The notes under the pieces were generated by a model that was not told the origin of the DNA, ran no database searches, and saw only the letters and a program-made list of their open reading frames with translations. A stretch of DNA of 64,000 bases, taken from contig OX044356.1 of the NCBI GenBank assembly GCA_943846715.1, positions 930,001 to 994,000 of the forward strand. The letters are read 5' to 3'. The stretch's first letter is position 1, and every line of letters starts with the position of its first letter. The DNA comes from TMED14 sp002378565 (GTDB lineage Bacteria; Bacteroidota; Bacteroidia; Flavobacteriales; Schleiferiaceae). The translations under genes and the position numbers were made by a program. Positions 9,804 through 18,190 of the stretch are shown here, one piece after another.

Positions 9804-10448
9804 ATGAAAAAGTGGATAGGCCTTTTGGTCGGGTCATGGTTGATGATTGGTTGCAATGCCAGCAGGGTAATCTCCCCACTGGATGAGGGTGAATGGCGTG
9901 TTGGGGGTCATTACGGTGGTCCAGAAGTCAGCGGCATCACCTTGCCACTGACAAGCCTGTATGTTGCACATGGTAAAACGAGTACCACCTCAGAGTACCT
10001 AGCTATCCATACCACAGCCTTAGCCTTTCAAGCACTCCAATTGGAGTGGGGACAATTGACTCAATTGAAACCATCGACTAAGTCGTGGTCACCAGAACTC
10101 AATGCCACCTACGGGGTTCAGACATTCACCAGCTTGAGGGATGGTGCTTTCAGGGCTTATCCCTTTGTTGGCGTGCAAGTGCCGTGGATGGCCTACCAAA
10201 TCAAACCCTACCTAGGCTCAGAAATCTGGATTGACCCAACGTATGCTTGGTCAGATTACGGACAGGGCAGCCTTGTTCACCCTTCACTGCATGCGGGACT
10301 GAGGTACATCAATCGCTTCTTGGACATTGGCATTGAGACCAAATGGATCAACCCAACAAGAGATTTCCAAATACCTCAAGCAACGGTTCCCGGGTTTGGT
10401 AACCTAGGCGCGAAAGGGACCTATGTCACTGTAGCCATTCGATTCTGA
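9804..10448 (+). CDS. Putative outer-membrane lipoprotein, unknown function
   Basis: 214 aa. It starts with a lipoprotein signal (MKKWIGLLVGSWLMIGC, Cys 17 as the lipidated residue). The rest is rich in alternating aromatic and small residues (e.g. TYGVQTF, AYPFVGVQVPWM, HAGLRYI) and ends in VAIRF. That pattern and the terminal Phe suggest a small outer-membrane beta-barrel or porin-like fold, although a lipid anchor on a barrel is unusual. Its stop shares one base with the start of the hydrolase gene at 10448, so the two are translationally coupled. I do not recognise the family. Confidence 0.8.
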   Translation: MKKWIGLLVGSWLMIGCNASRVISPLDEGEWRVGGHYGGPEVSGITLPLTSLYVAHGKTSTTSEYLAIHTTALAFQALQLEWGQLTQLKPSTKSWSPELNATYGVQTFTSLRDGAFRAYPFVGVQVPWMAYQIKPYLGSEIWIDPTYAWSDYGQGSLVHPSLHAGLRYINRFLDIGIETKWINPTRDFQIPQATVPGFGNLGAKGTYVTVAIRF

Positions 10449-11329
10449 TGAGAAAATTGACCCTTTACCTCACTGCTGCCTGCTGCGTGTTCAGCATGCC
10501 ATCTTGTGATGTTGACAGCCCTATGCTCAAAGGGGCTGTTGAAGACTACCACTTCCCTATTCCTGACCCATCGGACGCCTACCCTGTGGACTCAGACAAG
10601 GTGCACTTGTTCAATATCATCAGCCAGGCTGACATTGACAATGACATCCCGCAAGCTTCCCTGTATGCATTGTACCTGGGTGACCTAAGCCAAATCTCTC
10701 ATGACACAGTTATACTTTACCTACACGGCAATGCCAGCAGCATGAACCAATTCTGGGAGGTGGTCAGGCAGTTGGCCAACCTTGGCGGGACCCACAACTA
10801 CGGCGTCATGACCTATGATTACCGCGGATTTGGCCATTCAGAAGGCCCTTCAACCGGGACTGAAAGTATGCGGCAAGACCTCCACGCCGCCATGCAGTTT
10901 CTCAAGGACAACGGCCTGAGCAATGATCGACTGATGGTGATAGGCAGCAGCCTAGGCAGCTTGCCGAGTGGTCAAGAAGCCGGTGATGCGACAGGGCCAT
11001 TAACGATCAATAAATTGCTACTTGAAGCTCCTCAGTCTTCAGCCAACTTCCTGATGCAGAACGCCTCTGGATTAAGCTTAACCTCAAGCATGCTGACGGA
11101 TTTCAATTTTGATCTAGCTGCAAGCATGTCGCTTTACAGCGGCGAGCTCATGTGGTTTCATGGCACAGAAGATCAAGTAGCACCGCCAAGCTCTGCACTT
11201 GAAGTGTACAAGGCCCACAAGGGAACTTACAAGGAAGCGTATTTGATCCCTGAAGTTGGCCATGGCTTTCGATGGGGATGGGGGAAGGATCTATGGGGTG
11301 AGGCTGTCTGGTCCTTCATGAAGCATTAA
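10448..11329 (+). CDS. Alpha/beta hydrolase lipoprotein
   Basis: 293 aa, serine hydrolase of the alpha/beta superfamily with a lipobox (FSMPSC, Cys 20). Visible motifs are the oxyanion segment LHGNASS (about 92-98), DYRGFGHSEG (124-133), the nucleophile elbow GSSLG with Ser 168, an acid in HGTEDQVAPP (Asp 242) and the catalytic His in EVGHGF (His 272). The catalytic triad is therefore complete. The sequence resembles the BEM46/YqiA-like hydrolases; the substrate is unknown, probably an ester or peptide at the envelope. It is coupled to the upstream lipoprotein gene by a TGATG overlap. Confidence 0.88.
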   Translation: MRKLTLYLTAACCVFSMPSCDVDSPMLKGAVEDYHFPIPDPSDAYPVDSDKVHLFNIISQADIDNDIPQASLYALYLGDLSQISHDTVILYLHGNASSMNQFWEVVRQLANLGGTHNYGVMTYDYRGFGHSEGPSTGTESMRQDLHAAMQFLKDNGLSNDRLMVIGSSLGSLPSGQEAGDATGPLTINKLLLEAPQSSANFLMQNASGLSLTSSMLTDFNFDLAASMSLYSGELMWFHGTEDQVAPPSSALEVYKAHKGTYKEAYLIPEVGHGFRWGWGKDLWGEAVWSFMKH

Positions 11330-11422
11330 CTCCCTCAAGAGGGCTTCATTGATAAGCTTTTATGGCACCTGTGACAAGCTGAACAGGCTGGATGACCCAG
11401 CACCCTAAATCATAGCATGAAA

Positions 11423-11449
11423 AAAGCCAGATGCTAGACACCTGGCTTT
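11423..11449 (-). terminator. Terminator of tRNA-Arg
   Basis: AAAGCCAG/CTGGCTTT stem whose minus-strand side is followed by six T (complement of A at 11420-11425), a classical intrinsic terminator about 11 bp past the tRNA 3' end. Confidence 0.75.
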
Positions 11450-11459
11450 CGTCAACTTG

Positions 11460-11533
11460 TGATCCCGACAGGATTCGAACCTGTGACCGTCTGCTTAGAA
11501 GGCAGATGCTCTATCCAGCTGAGCTACGGGACC
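11460..11533 (-). tRNA. tRNA-Arg (UCU)
   Basis: Minus-strand cloverleaf: acceptor GGTCCCG pairs with CGGGATC (one G-U pair), D-arm GCTCAGCTGGATAGAGC, anticodon stem TCTGC/GCAGA with loop CTTCTAA (anticodon TCT), T-arm CAGGTTCGAATCCTG, discriminator A. CCA is not encoded. The 240 bp from here to the DUF5683 gene hold a likely promoter for this tRNA and nothing else that I can identify. Confidence 0.96.
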
Positions 11534-11547
11534 CTATTGAATGGCTG

Positions 11548-11579
11548 CAAAATTAGTGCATAGACAGCTCATGAATGAA
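11548..11579 (-). promoter_or_regulatory. Promoter for tRNA-Arg
   Basis: On the minus strand TAATTTTG (11548-11555) fits TAnnTTTG, with a TTC at the -33 position 21 bp upstream. The expected start is about 8 nt before the mature tRNA. Confidence 0.5.
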
Positions 11580-11797
11580 TCCGATTATCAATTGCCTCAT
11601 GAAATTTTCCTTGGCATTTCACAAACCTCTACCCCGACATAGCAAAGGCCCCTGTCACCATAGACTTACCCGCACATAGCTAGCAAACAGTTGGCATACA
11701 TGGGAGAAATCATGTTTCAAGGTGGCAATAAGGCGGGCTCGGAAGGTGGCACTCGGTCAGTCAGCATTTGGATAGGGTGAATCCCAATGCCAAGCGG

Positions 11798-11805
11798 TAC
11801 TTTTG
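11798..11805 (+). promoter_or_regulatory. -7 element abutting the DUF5683 start
   Basis: TACTTTTG ends 4 nt before the ATG at 11810. With the usual 6-7 nt to the transcription start, the mRNA would be leaderless or nearly so. No good -33 element is seen at the standard distance. Confidence 0.4.
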
Positions 11806-11809
11806 CGAC

Positions 11810-12349
11810 ATGATGGGCCGTGGTTTCTTCACATTGATAGCAATTATTTTGACATCCTGCTTGCTGGCAGGGGTGACCGACAGCAATGCCGTGAAAGAGC
11901 CTTTCAACCTGTCCTATCCCCAAAGGGCTGCCATCGCTTCATCCCTGTTGCCTGGATCAGGTCAGGTCATGAACCACCAAGCTTGGAAGGCACCCCTGGC
12001 TTGGGGCATTATGGCCGGCGCAGGTTACTTTGTCTACATCAACCAGAGCTCCTTCGATCGACTTAGCCTCGCCATTGACTTCAGGTACGACAATGACCCA
12101 AGCACGATTGATGAATTTGATGGGCTGTACACCACCAATCAGCTCTTCTCTCTGCAAAATGATTACCGTCGATCACGGGACTATGCCGTCCTTGGACTTG
12201 CTGGGACATACCTTTTTCAGGTCCTTGAAGCCTATGCCGCGGCCCACTTGGTGGATTTTGATGTGAGCAGAAACCTGAGTCTTCGACTTTCTCCAGCAAC
12301 CCTACCCCAGTCATTGATCGGGGCTAAAATGACACTCTCATGGCATTAA
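11810..12349 (+). CDS. DUF5683 domain-containing protein
   Basis: 179 aa from the ATG at 11810. An in-frame TTG at 11768 would add 14 unlikely residues in front of the hydrophobic signal. After an N-terminal signal/TM segment (FFTLIAIILTSCLLAG) comes the DUF5683 signature: PQRAAIASSLLPGSGQ, a hydrophobic segment LAWGIMAGAGYFVYIN, and RRSRDYAVLGLAGTYLFQVLEAYAAAHL. This is an envelope protein of unknown function. In many Bacteroidota it sits between parAB and dapB-lepB; here dapB follows with a 10-nt overlap. Confidence 0.85.
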   Translation: MMGRGFFTLIAIILTSCLLAGVTDSNAVKEPFNLSYPQRAAIASSLLPGSGQVMNHQAWKAPLAWGIMAGAGYFVYINQSSFDRLSLAIDFRYDNDPSTIDEFDGLYTTNQLFSLQNDYRRSRDYAVLGLAGTYLFQVLEAYAAAHLVDFDVSRNLSLRLSPATLPQSLIGAKMTLSWH

Positions 12350-13050
12350 ATATTGCCTTACTTGGCTATGGAAAAATGGGCAAGGCCGTCGAGGCCATTG
12401 CCATTGAAAGGGGGCATCACATTGTTGCAACCATTGGTCGTGAGGGGATCGCCTCCCATGCCATGGAAAATGTTGACTGTGTGATTGAGTTCAGCCGACC
12501 AGAAGCAGCCCTTGACAACATGCAGTCTTGCATGGAAAACAACCTCAAGATGGTCATTGGAACCACTGGCTGGCATGACCATGAGTCGAAAGTCAATGCT
12601 TGGGTTCAGGCGCATGAAGGCACCTTGGTGCATGCAAGCAATTTTTCCCTTGGCGTGAATTTATTTTTCAAACTCAATGCTCAGCTGGCGCAATGGATGT
12701 CACCCTTTGAAGCCTACGCGCCGCAGATCAGTGAATGCCATCACACTGATAAGTTGGATCAACCTAGTGGCACAGCCATCAGTTTAGCTCAAGGCATTTT
12801 ACCTGCCTACCCAAAGCTTGAGGGCTGGTCGTTAGAGGCCAATGACAAACAACTGCCCATCGATGCCACCAGAGTGGCTGGTGTTTCAGGAACGCATGAC
12901 GTGCATTACCGCTCCAAGCAGGACAGCTTGAGCATTAAGCATGAAGCGCATTCAAGGGAAGGCTTTGCTTTGGGAGCAGTTATCGCAGCAGAAATGACTC
13001 AGGACCTCAATGGCATGCATCGCTTTTCTGACCTTTTATTCCCCCAATGA
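12340..13050 (+). CDS. dapB: 4-hydroxy-tetrahydrodipicolinate reductase
   Basis: 236 aa. NAD(P)H-dependent reduction of the cyclic product of DapA, in the diaminopimelate/lysine pathway that feeds peptidoglycan. It has an N-terminal Rossmann motif LLGYGKMG (7-14), IEFSRPEA for DFT-like substrate closure, IGTTGW (73-78), and the catalytic segment ECHHTDKLDQPSGTA with His 134/135 and Lys 138. The last motif normally reads (E/H)xHHxxKxDxPSGTA. The start overlaps the DUF5683 gene by 10 nt and the end overlaps the next gene by 4 nt (ATGA), indicating one operon. Confidence 0.95.
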   Translation: MALNIALLGYGKMGKAVEAIAIERGHHIVATIGREGIASHAMENVDCVIEFSRPEAALDNMQSCMENNLKMVIGTTGWHDHESKVNAWVQAHEGTLVHASNFSLGVNLFFKLNAQLAQWMSPFEAYAPQISECHHTDKLDQPSGTAISLAQGILPAYPKLEGWSLEANDKQLPIDATRVAGVSGTHDVHYRSKQDSLSIKHEAHSREGFALGAVIAAEMTQDLNGMHRFSDLLFPQ

Positions 13051-13790
13051 CACAGCGAAAGCGCTACTTAGCCTGGATCCAAAAGGTCACAGAAAGCATC
13101 GCCATGGATGTGGTCGGTGTCACCATTGTGGTGACGGCCAGCTTAGCTATGGGCTACCACTTAACGGTCATCAATGGCTTGCCAATCGGCGTGATGTCCA
13201 CTGTGGGTGCTGCCTTTTCCATGATGGCCACAAGGCTTGTTACCAAACGGAACAACACAGGCAACCTGATTGGCATTCTCACGACAGTGAACACGGCTTT
13301 TGTTGATTACTACCTAGGCAATCAGGCCGCCATGTTGACCTACCCTATTTCTTTTCTTGGCAACATGCTTAGCTATGCCATGTGGAAGCGACGAAAGGAA
13401 CGCACCCCTCGCAAACTTGACAGCATTTACTTCATCAACACAGGCATAGCCTGCGTACTCGCGTTTGGCTTGAATTACGTGGGGTTCACAGACTTCCTTT
13501 CAAGGGGACTAAACCCTGATGACATGGCAAAATTCTATGTCACCACAGCCATCACATGCATCACCTTTTCTGGGACATTGAACATGCCGCGCATGTACGC
13601 AGACAGTTGGGCCTTCTGGCAGAGTTACAATGTGCTGAAATTATACCAGAATGTGCTCTTTGGCAATGTGGCTTACGTGGCTAAGTACATCTTCTACCTA
13701 TTCAATGCCCTGTTTGCTTGGATCGTCTGGCATAAGGTGCGAAGGGAAGCCGAAGTTGAGCCGATCAACGATCAAAGCCTGAGCAAGTAG
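13047..13790 (+). CDS. PnuC-like membrane transporter (nicotinamide riboside/vitamin type)
   Basis: 247 aa with about seven predicted membrane segments. The C-terminal pattern SWAFWQSYNVLKLY, then a run of small and aromatic residues ending IVWHKV, resembles the W...N motif of the PnuC facilitators, which import nicotinamide riboside or related vitamins before cytosolic trapping by a kinase. The substrate cannot be assigned. It overlaps dapB by 4 nt, occupying the place where lepB often stands in other Bacteroidota, and its 3' end overlaps the convergent coaE by 19 nt. Confidence 0.65.
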   Translation: MTQRKRYLAWIQKVTESIAMDVVGVTIVVTASLAMGYHLTVINGLPIGVMSTVGAAFSMMATRLVTKRNNTGNLIGILTTVNTAFVDYYLGNQAAMLTYPISFLGNMLSYAMWKRRKERTPRKLDSIYFINTGIACVLAFGLNYVGFTDFLSRGLNPDDMAKFYVTTAITCITFSGTLNMPRMYADSWAFWQSYNVLKLYQNVLFGNVAYVAKYIFYLFNALFAWIVWHKVRREAEVEPINDQSLSK

Positions 13791-14371
13791 TCATTGGCCA
13801 TTGTCACCATATGAACCAAGGTCTTTTCATCCCCTGAATTGTCAATGATCAGGTCATTGGCCGTCAACATACTGCGTTTTTTTGCGTCGGACCATTGCCT
13901 TGACATGCGTTGCTCAACTTGCATTTCTGTCAAACTGCTTCTTTGCATGACACGTTGCGTCCGAAGAGATCTCGGCGCTTCCACCAATACAATAGCATCA
14001 CAGGCTTTGTAAGAGCCCGATTCAAATAAAATAGCGGCTTCACGTAAAATATACGGATGGTCTTGGCTGGCATGCCATGCAACAAAATCATCATGCACTA
14101 TAGGATGAACGAGGGCATTGATTTTCTCAACAGAAGCCTTGTCCACAAAGGCTTTTTCTGCTAGAGCAGCTTTTTGCAATTGTCCATCAACATACACACC
14201 GGGGCCAAATGTCGATTCAATGGCCGCCATCAGATCAACGTTTTCCACCATGAGGCGTTTGGCTGCCTCATCTGCGTGGTAGACAGGCACACCCAATTGC
14301 TTGAAATGTGCCGCAGCTGTGCTCTTTCCGGCGCCAATTGACCCAGTCAATCCAATGTGCTTTGCTTTCAT
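13772..14371 (-). CDS. coaE: Dephospho-CoA kinase
   Basis: 199 aa. Last step of coenzyme A synthesis: ATP-dependent phosphorylation of the 3'-OH of dephospho-CoA in the cytosol. It has a P-loop GSIGAGKS (residues 10-17), the substrate motif VYHADEAAKRLM (where the usual family motif is (D/A)AD), and the lid/CoA region VHPIVHDDF and EAAILFESG. The ATG at 14371 is preferred over the one at 14390 because the protein then begins MKAKHIGLTG, and a TACCTTTG -7 element ends 4 nt before it. Confidence 0.94.
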   Translation of the reverse strand: MKAKHIGLTGSIGAGKSTAAAHFKQLGVPVYHADEAAKRLMVENVDLMAAIESTFGPGVYVDGQLQKAALAEKAFVDKASVEKINALVHPIVHDDFVAWHASQDHPYILREAAILFESGSYKACDAIVLVEAPRSLRTQRVMQRSSLTEMQVEQRMSRQWSDAKKRSMLTANDLIIDNSGDEKTLVHMVTMANDYLLRL

Positions 14372-14375
14372 ACGC

Positions 14376-14383
14376 CAAAGGTA
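14376..14383 (-). promoter_or_regulatory. -7 element abutting the coaE start
   Basis: The minus strand reads TACCTTTGGCGTATG: a perfect TAnnTTTG followed by 4 nt and the start codon, implying a leaderless or very short leader transcript. Confidence 0.45.
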
Positions 14384-14450
14384 GCTTGGCATTTTGAATC
14401 ATTCGGCGCAAATTCCTTAAATTGACAGCTTGAAACAAACCTATCCACCC

Positions 14451-15812
14451 ATGCGTCTATTCAAATATTTAGCCATTGCAGCGATCAGCATTTCATCTTT
14501 CAACACATCAGCTACCCACTTGATGGGCGGTGAAATCATTGCTCAACAAATTTCCGGTCTTCAATATGCCATTGCCTTAACGGCCTACAGAGACACCTTG
14601 GGTGTACCCATGGCTAACATCGCTAACTTTTCTATCAAGGACTCCAACGGCACTGTCATCATGACTTTTTCAACGGCCTATGACAGCGTGGTTAGCGGCA
14701 ACACCTTGCCGATGTACCCCTATGGTGTAGAGGTGTATTTCTTTGTAGACACCATCACCCTGCCCTACCAAGGGATGTTCACCATTGGATGGTCTAACTG
14801 TTGTCGAAATGGTGCCATTCAAAACATCAGCAGCCCCCTGAGTCAAAGCATGTTTCTTCAAACGGAGGTGACTGCCATGGATAGCTTGAGTAACTCCACA
14901 CCCTTCTTTTTGGTTCCTGCTGCCATTTTCTTGCCTGTGAATACGCCTTGGCAATACAATCCCCTGCCCTTTGATCCCGATGGGGACTCCTTGCATTGGG
15001 ATCTATCCTTCCCGCTGAACAACTGGAACAGCCCTTGCCCTGGATTCACATTGCCACCTGCTGCTGCATCAGGTCCCATGACCATCAACCCCATCACAGG
15101 GACCATCACATGGACGGCTAACACCGTTGGTAACTTTGTGGCAACGGTGTTGGTCAATGAGTACCGCAATGGTGTGAAAATTGGATCCATTCGGAGAGAC
15201 ATGCAATTCATCACCGTACAAACAAGCAATGCGGCACCCCTATGGAATACCGGTAACCTGCCGGTTGATGCCTTAGGCAACATCCACGTAAACCTGATTC
15301 AGAATTCCTCTTACCAGTTGAACCTTTCTGGCTACTCTCCTTCAGGTCAAACCTTGCATGTGGCCGCCTATGGTGAGCCGTTCTTCACGCAACCCAACCC
15401 TGCGAGCTTCACTTCAACTGGGTCAGGCATCAACGATTCCATCTCAGCACACATCTTATGGGCGCCAAGCTCAGCACAAACCAGAAGCACGCCCTACATT
15501 CTCGCTGTCAGGCTATCAGATGGCTACTTGATGCAAGATCTTTCCATTATTTTCCAAGTCAGCGCAACGGCTGGACAAGATGAAAGCGAGCTCCTTGCTT
15601 CACAGGCCTACCCCAACCCTGCAATAGATTACATCACCTTCAAGGCAAACCCCACGCATGTTATTGTGATTTCAATGGATGGCCGCAGCCATGCATTGCA
15701 ATCCACAGGCACTTCTTGGGATGTGTCGACCCTCCCTCAGGGCATGTATATTCTGCGATCATTTGATCAGAACGGCATGTTAATTGGCAATGATAAATTG
15801 CTGATTCAGTAG
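14451..15812 (+). CDS. T9SS-sorted secreted protein with Ig-like region
   Basis: 453 aa from the ATG at 14451 (a TTG at 14430 would only add residues before the signal peptide). Signal peptide RLFKYLAIAAISISSF, then THLMGGEI, a mature N-terminal motif common in Bacteroidota surface proteins of the gliding/PKD type. The middle is beta-rich with cadherin/Ig-like fragments (FDPDGDSLHWDLS, NPITGTITWTA). The C-terminus is a type A sorting domain (QAYPNPAIDYITFK ... LPQGMYILRSF). It is expected to cross the outer membrane by T9SS. The function is unknown. Confidence 0.87.
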   Translation: MRLFKYLAIAAISISSFNTSATHLMGGEIIAQQISGLQYAIALTAYRDTLGVPMANIANFSIKDSNGTVIMTFSTAYDSVVSGNTLPMYPYGVEVYFFVDTITLPYQGMFTIGWSNCCRNGAIQNISSPLSQSMFLQTEVTAMDSLSNSTPFFLVPAAIFLPVNTPWQYNPLPFDPDGDSLHWDLSFPLNNWNSPCPGFTLPPAAASGPMTINPITGTITWTANTVGNFVATVLVNEYRNGVKIGSIRRDMQFITVQTSNAAPLWNTGNLPVDALGNIHVNLIQNSSYQLNLSGYSPSGQTLHVAAYGEPFFTQPNPASFTSTGSGINDSISAHILWAPSSAQTRSTPYILAVRLSDGYLMQDLSIIFQVSATAGQDESELLASQAYPNPAIDYITFKANPTHVIVISMDGRSHALQSTGTSWDVSTLPQGMYILRSFDQNGMLIGNDKLLIQ

Positions 15813-15852
15813 TCATAATACTTCTAGTAATTCGCAAAGGAAACCCGCCATC

Positions 15853-16320
15853 ATGAATCGAAAAAAAGCTCTCGTAGCTTTCGCCATCATCCTTGTTGCT
15901 GGCATTTCCGTTGTAACCTACATGCTCAACATGCCTGCAAGGGATGTGCAAGGCGCTGATAGCGATTTTCAGATTCCTTCAACAGCATTGGTCCAAGAAT
16001 ACTTAGATGATGCAACTGCCGCTAATAAAAAATACTTAGATGCTAATGGAGAGTCTGCAATCTTGGAGGTCACAGGTTTCATTGCTGACATCAGCGTGGA
16101 CTTTAACGAGCAAGTAGTTATTTTGCTGCAAAGTGACAATGACCTAGCTGGCGTCAGTTGCACATTTACCCATGAGACCAACGCATCTACTAATGACCTA
16201 GCTTTAGGCATGGAAATTGTCATCAAAGGGGTGATTCGTTCGGGTGCTGTCTATGATGAGGACCTGGAGATGTTCGAGCCTGTCATCATTGAGAAATCCG
16301 ACTTGTTTGACATCCTTTGA
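15853..16320 (+). CDS. OB-fold (tRNA_anti-like) membrane-anchored protein
   Basis: 155 aa. One N-terminal membrane anchor or signal (ALVAFAIILVAGISVVTYML). The body contains ILEVTGFIADIS and VSCTFTHE...LALGMEIVIKGVI, the pattern of the putative OB-fold family seen in Bacteroidota next to YceI genes. It probably acts in the periplasm as a single OB barrel. The next gene, a YceI protein, follows after about 67 bp. No catalytic residues were identified. Confidence 0.78.
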   Translation: MNRKKALVAFAIILVAGISVVTYMLNMPARDVQGADSDFQIPSTALVQEYLDDATAANKKYLDANGESAILEVTGFIADISVDFNEQVVILLQSDNDLAGVSCTFTHETNASTNDLALGMEIVIKGVIRSGAVYDEDLEMFEPVIIEKSDLFDIL

Positions 16321-16387
16321 TTGCCCTAACCCGACTTATCAATCAACTATTTATTTTTATTTCATTCATTCTCACTACCCATTTATC

Positions 16388-16942
16388 TTGAAAAAACTCC
16401 TTCTTCTTGGCCTTGCCGCCATCACACTCAGTGCTTTTACCACCTTGCCTGGTAAACTGAAAAGCACCATCAGCCACATTGCATTCTATTCTCATACGGC
16501 ATTTGAGGATATCAAAGCAAACAACTACAAATCAATAGCGGTTCTCAACACGGAGTCTGGTGATGTCATCATTTCAGTTCCGATGCAAAGTTTTGAATTT
16601 GAGAAGCGCTTGATGCAGAAGCATTTCAATCAAGAGAACTATTTAAACACTGCAGATTTTCCAAAAGCCAAATTCAAGGGAAGCATTCAAAATATGGACA
16701 GTCACGATTTCAATAAGTCTGGTGAGATCGCTTTGATTATCAAGGGCAACATGACCATCAAGGGCAAAACCCAACCAACCACGATGGAGGCCACCGCTTT
16801 GGTTAAAAAGGGCAAGATCCACTTATCAACAGCCTTTAATTTGACTTTGTCCGATTATGGCGTTGAATTCACTTCAGGCAAGCCTTCTAAGCATATTGCA
16901 AAAACCATTGAGGTCAATGCCACCTTTGAGTTCAATGAGTAA
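16388..16942 (+). CDS. YceI family lipocalin-like protein
   Basis: 184 aa from a TTG start at 16388. The upstream in-frame ATG at 16244 lies inside the preceding gene and would place junk before the signal peptide. Signal sequence KKLLLLGLAAITLSAF, then the YceI beta-barrel: IAFYSHTAFEDIKANN, MQKHFNQENYLNTADFPKA(K), a stretch TIKGKTQPTTMEAT, and FNLTLSDYGV near the end. YceI proteins bind polyisoprenoid-like or other amphipathic ligands in the periplasm. The 3' end overlaps the DinB-like gene by 8 nt. Confidence 0.88.
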   Translation: MKKLLLLGLAAITLSAFTTLPGKLKSTISHIAFYSHTAFEDIKANNYKSIAVLNTESGDVIISVPMQSFEFEKRLMQKHFNQENYLNTADFPKAKFKGSIQNMDSHDFNKSGEIALIIKGNMTIKGKTQPTTMEATALVKKGKIHLSTAFNLTLSDYGVEFTSGKPSKHIAKTIEVNATFEFNE

Positions 16943-17435
16943 TCACCTGCAGCTATTGCGCAATTGCGAAACCCTACTTCAAGACATCCATGACCTGCTG
17001 ACCCAACTCAGCGATACGTCCTATGCTAAGCCTATTCCGTCGCTTTCCATGGCAAGCCTTGGCGAGCACATCAGGCATACCCTTGGGTTCTATGAGTGTT
17101 TACTCAAGGTGGCTGACGGACAGGTAGCTGATTACGATTCCAGAAAACGTGACCCCCTTGTTGAAACCCAAGTGAATCAAGCAATGGCTTGCATTGTAAA
17201 TATTCAAAATCAGTGGCATCGTCTCAATATCAACAAGGTGGTTTATTTAAAGCATGCTCATGGCCTGGAAAGCTCTTTGAGTCGTGAGCTTCTCAATGTA
17301 TCAGAACACACCCTACATCACATGGCATTGATGTCTGTGGCATTGATTGAGCTTGGCCTGAACCACTTAGTCAATGACAACTTTGGCATCGCCCCTTCTA
17401 CACTAGCCAATCGCCAAGCTATTCAAAAGAACTAA
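16935..17435 (+). CDS. DinB superfamily protein
   Basis: 166 aa, all helical. Candidate metal-binding histidines lie in SLGEHIRHTLGFYECLL (residues about 48-64) and SEHTLHHMALMSVAL (about 123-137), the spacing expected of a DinB/YfiT four-helix bundle. Members include metal-dependent thiol transferases, among them bacillithiol S-transferases. Because bshA is present at 59294..60433, a bacillithiol-linked role is possible but not shown. The ATG at 16935 is chosen because it begins at the helical bundle and overlaps the YceI stop by 8 nt. Confidence 0.7.
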   Translation: MSNHLQLLRNCETLLQDIHDLLTQLSDTSYAKPIPSLSMASLGEHIRHTLGFYECLLKVADGQVADYDSRKRDPLVETQVNQAMACIVNIQNQWHRLNINKVVYLKHAHGLESSLSRELLNVSEHTLHHMALMSVALIELGLNHLVNDNFGIAPSTLANRQAIQKN

Positions 17436-17438
17436 AAT

Positions 17439-18071
17439 ATGTGTATCGTCTCTTTTTTGCCAACTGCTAATGGCTACCAGCTGACTTCTAATCGGGACGA
17501 AGACCCCAACAGACGCACTGACTCGCCACAGCCTTACAACCATCAGGGCAAGGAATTGACGTACCCAAAAGACAAATTAGCTGGCGGCACATGGATCGCT
17601 CGACATGATGGAGGCTGTGCCTGTTTGCTCAATGGCGCTGATGTCAAGCACACCCCAAGAAGGCCCTACGGGAAAAGCCGTGGATTGCTTGCCATTGACT
17701 TGCTCCTGCATGGTGATCAATGGTTCAATGCGCTTGACATGTCCGACTTTGAACCATTCACATTGATTCATGTCAGTGAAAATCCCGCCTTGTCTCTCAA
17801 GCTCTACCAATGGAATGGGCAGCATTTAAATTGCCAGGACCTTGACTCAAGCGTGTCACACATATGGGCCTCTTCTACCCTTTACAGCAAGGAAGAAAAC
17901 CAAGTCATCCAGGATGACTTCAAGCAATGGCTCAAGTCAACACCAATTGACATTCTGAACGATGTGTTGTCGTTTCACCATGCACATCAATTGCACAGAA
18001 AAAAGGTCAAAACAGTGAGCGTTTGCGCTGTCCAATCAAAGCAACCTGGCATGCATTACCAGGCGTTTTGA
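17439..18071 (+). CDS. NRDE (TANGO2-like) family protein
   Basis: 210 aa. It begins MCIVSFLPT with Cys 2, the position of the nucleophile in Ntn-hydrolase-like folds, followed by LTSNRDED (the NRDE signature, residues about 15-22), YPKDKLAGGTWIARHDGG and CLLNGAD. The family is related to eukaryotic TANGO2; its role (heme or lipid handling, or amidase-like activity) is not settled. It lies 3 bp after the DinB-like gene, the last member of a plus-strand cluster beginning at the OB-fold gene. Confidence 0.85.
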   Translation: MCIVSFLPTANGYQLTSNRDEDPNRRTDSPQPYNHQGKELTYPKDKLAGGTWIARHDGGCACLLNGADVKHTPRRPYGKSRGLLAIDLLLHGDQWFNALDMSDFEPFTLIHVSENPALSLKLYQWNGQHLNCQDLDSSVSHIWASSTLYSKEENQVIQDDFKQWLKSTPIDILNDVLSFHHAHQLHRKKVKTVSVCAVQSKQPGMHYQAF

Positions 18072-18190
18072 TGGGTTAACCTTTAAACCCTTGATGTACC
18101 GTCAGCAAAGATGCTTTGATCCAAAAATTCTTGCAGTCCGTCAACACCATTGACAAACATTTAGCCTGTATTGAAATAGGCATAAAAAAA

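Noticed and set aside
16244..16387. Longer YceI protein starting at the ATG 16244
   Set aside because: That segment overlaps the OB-fold gene in another frame and would put about 48 unrelated residues before a normal signal peptide.
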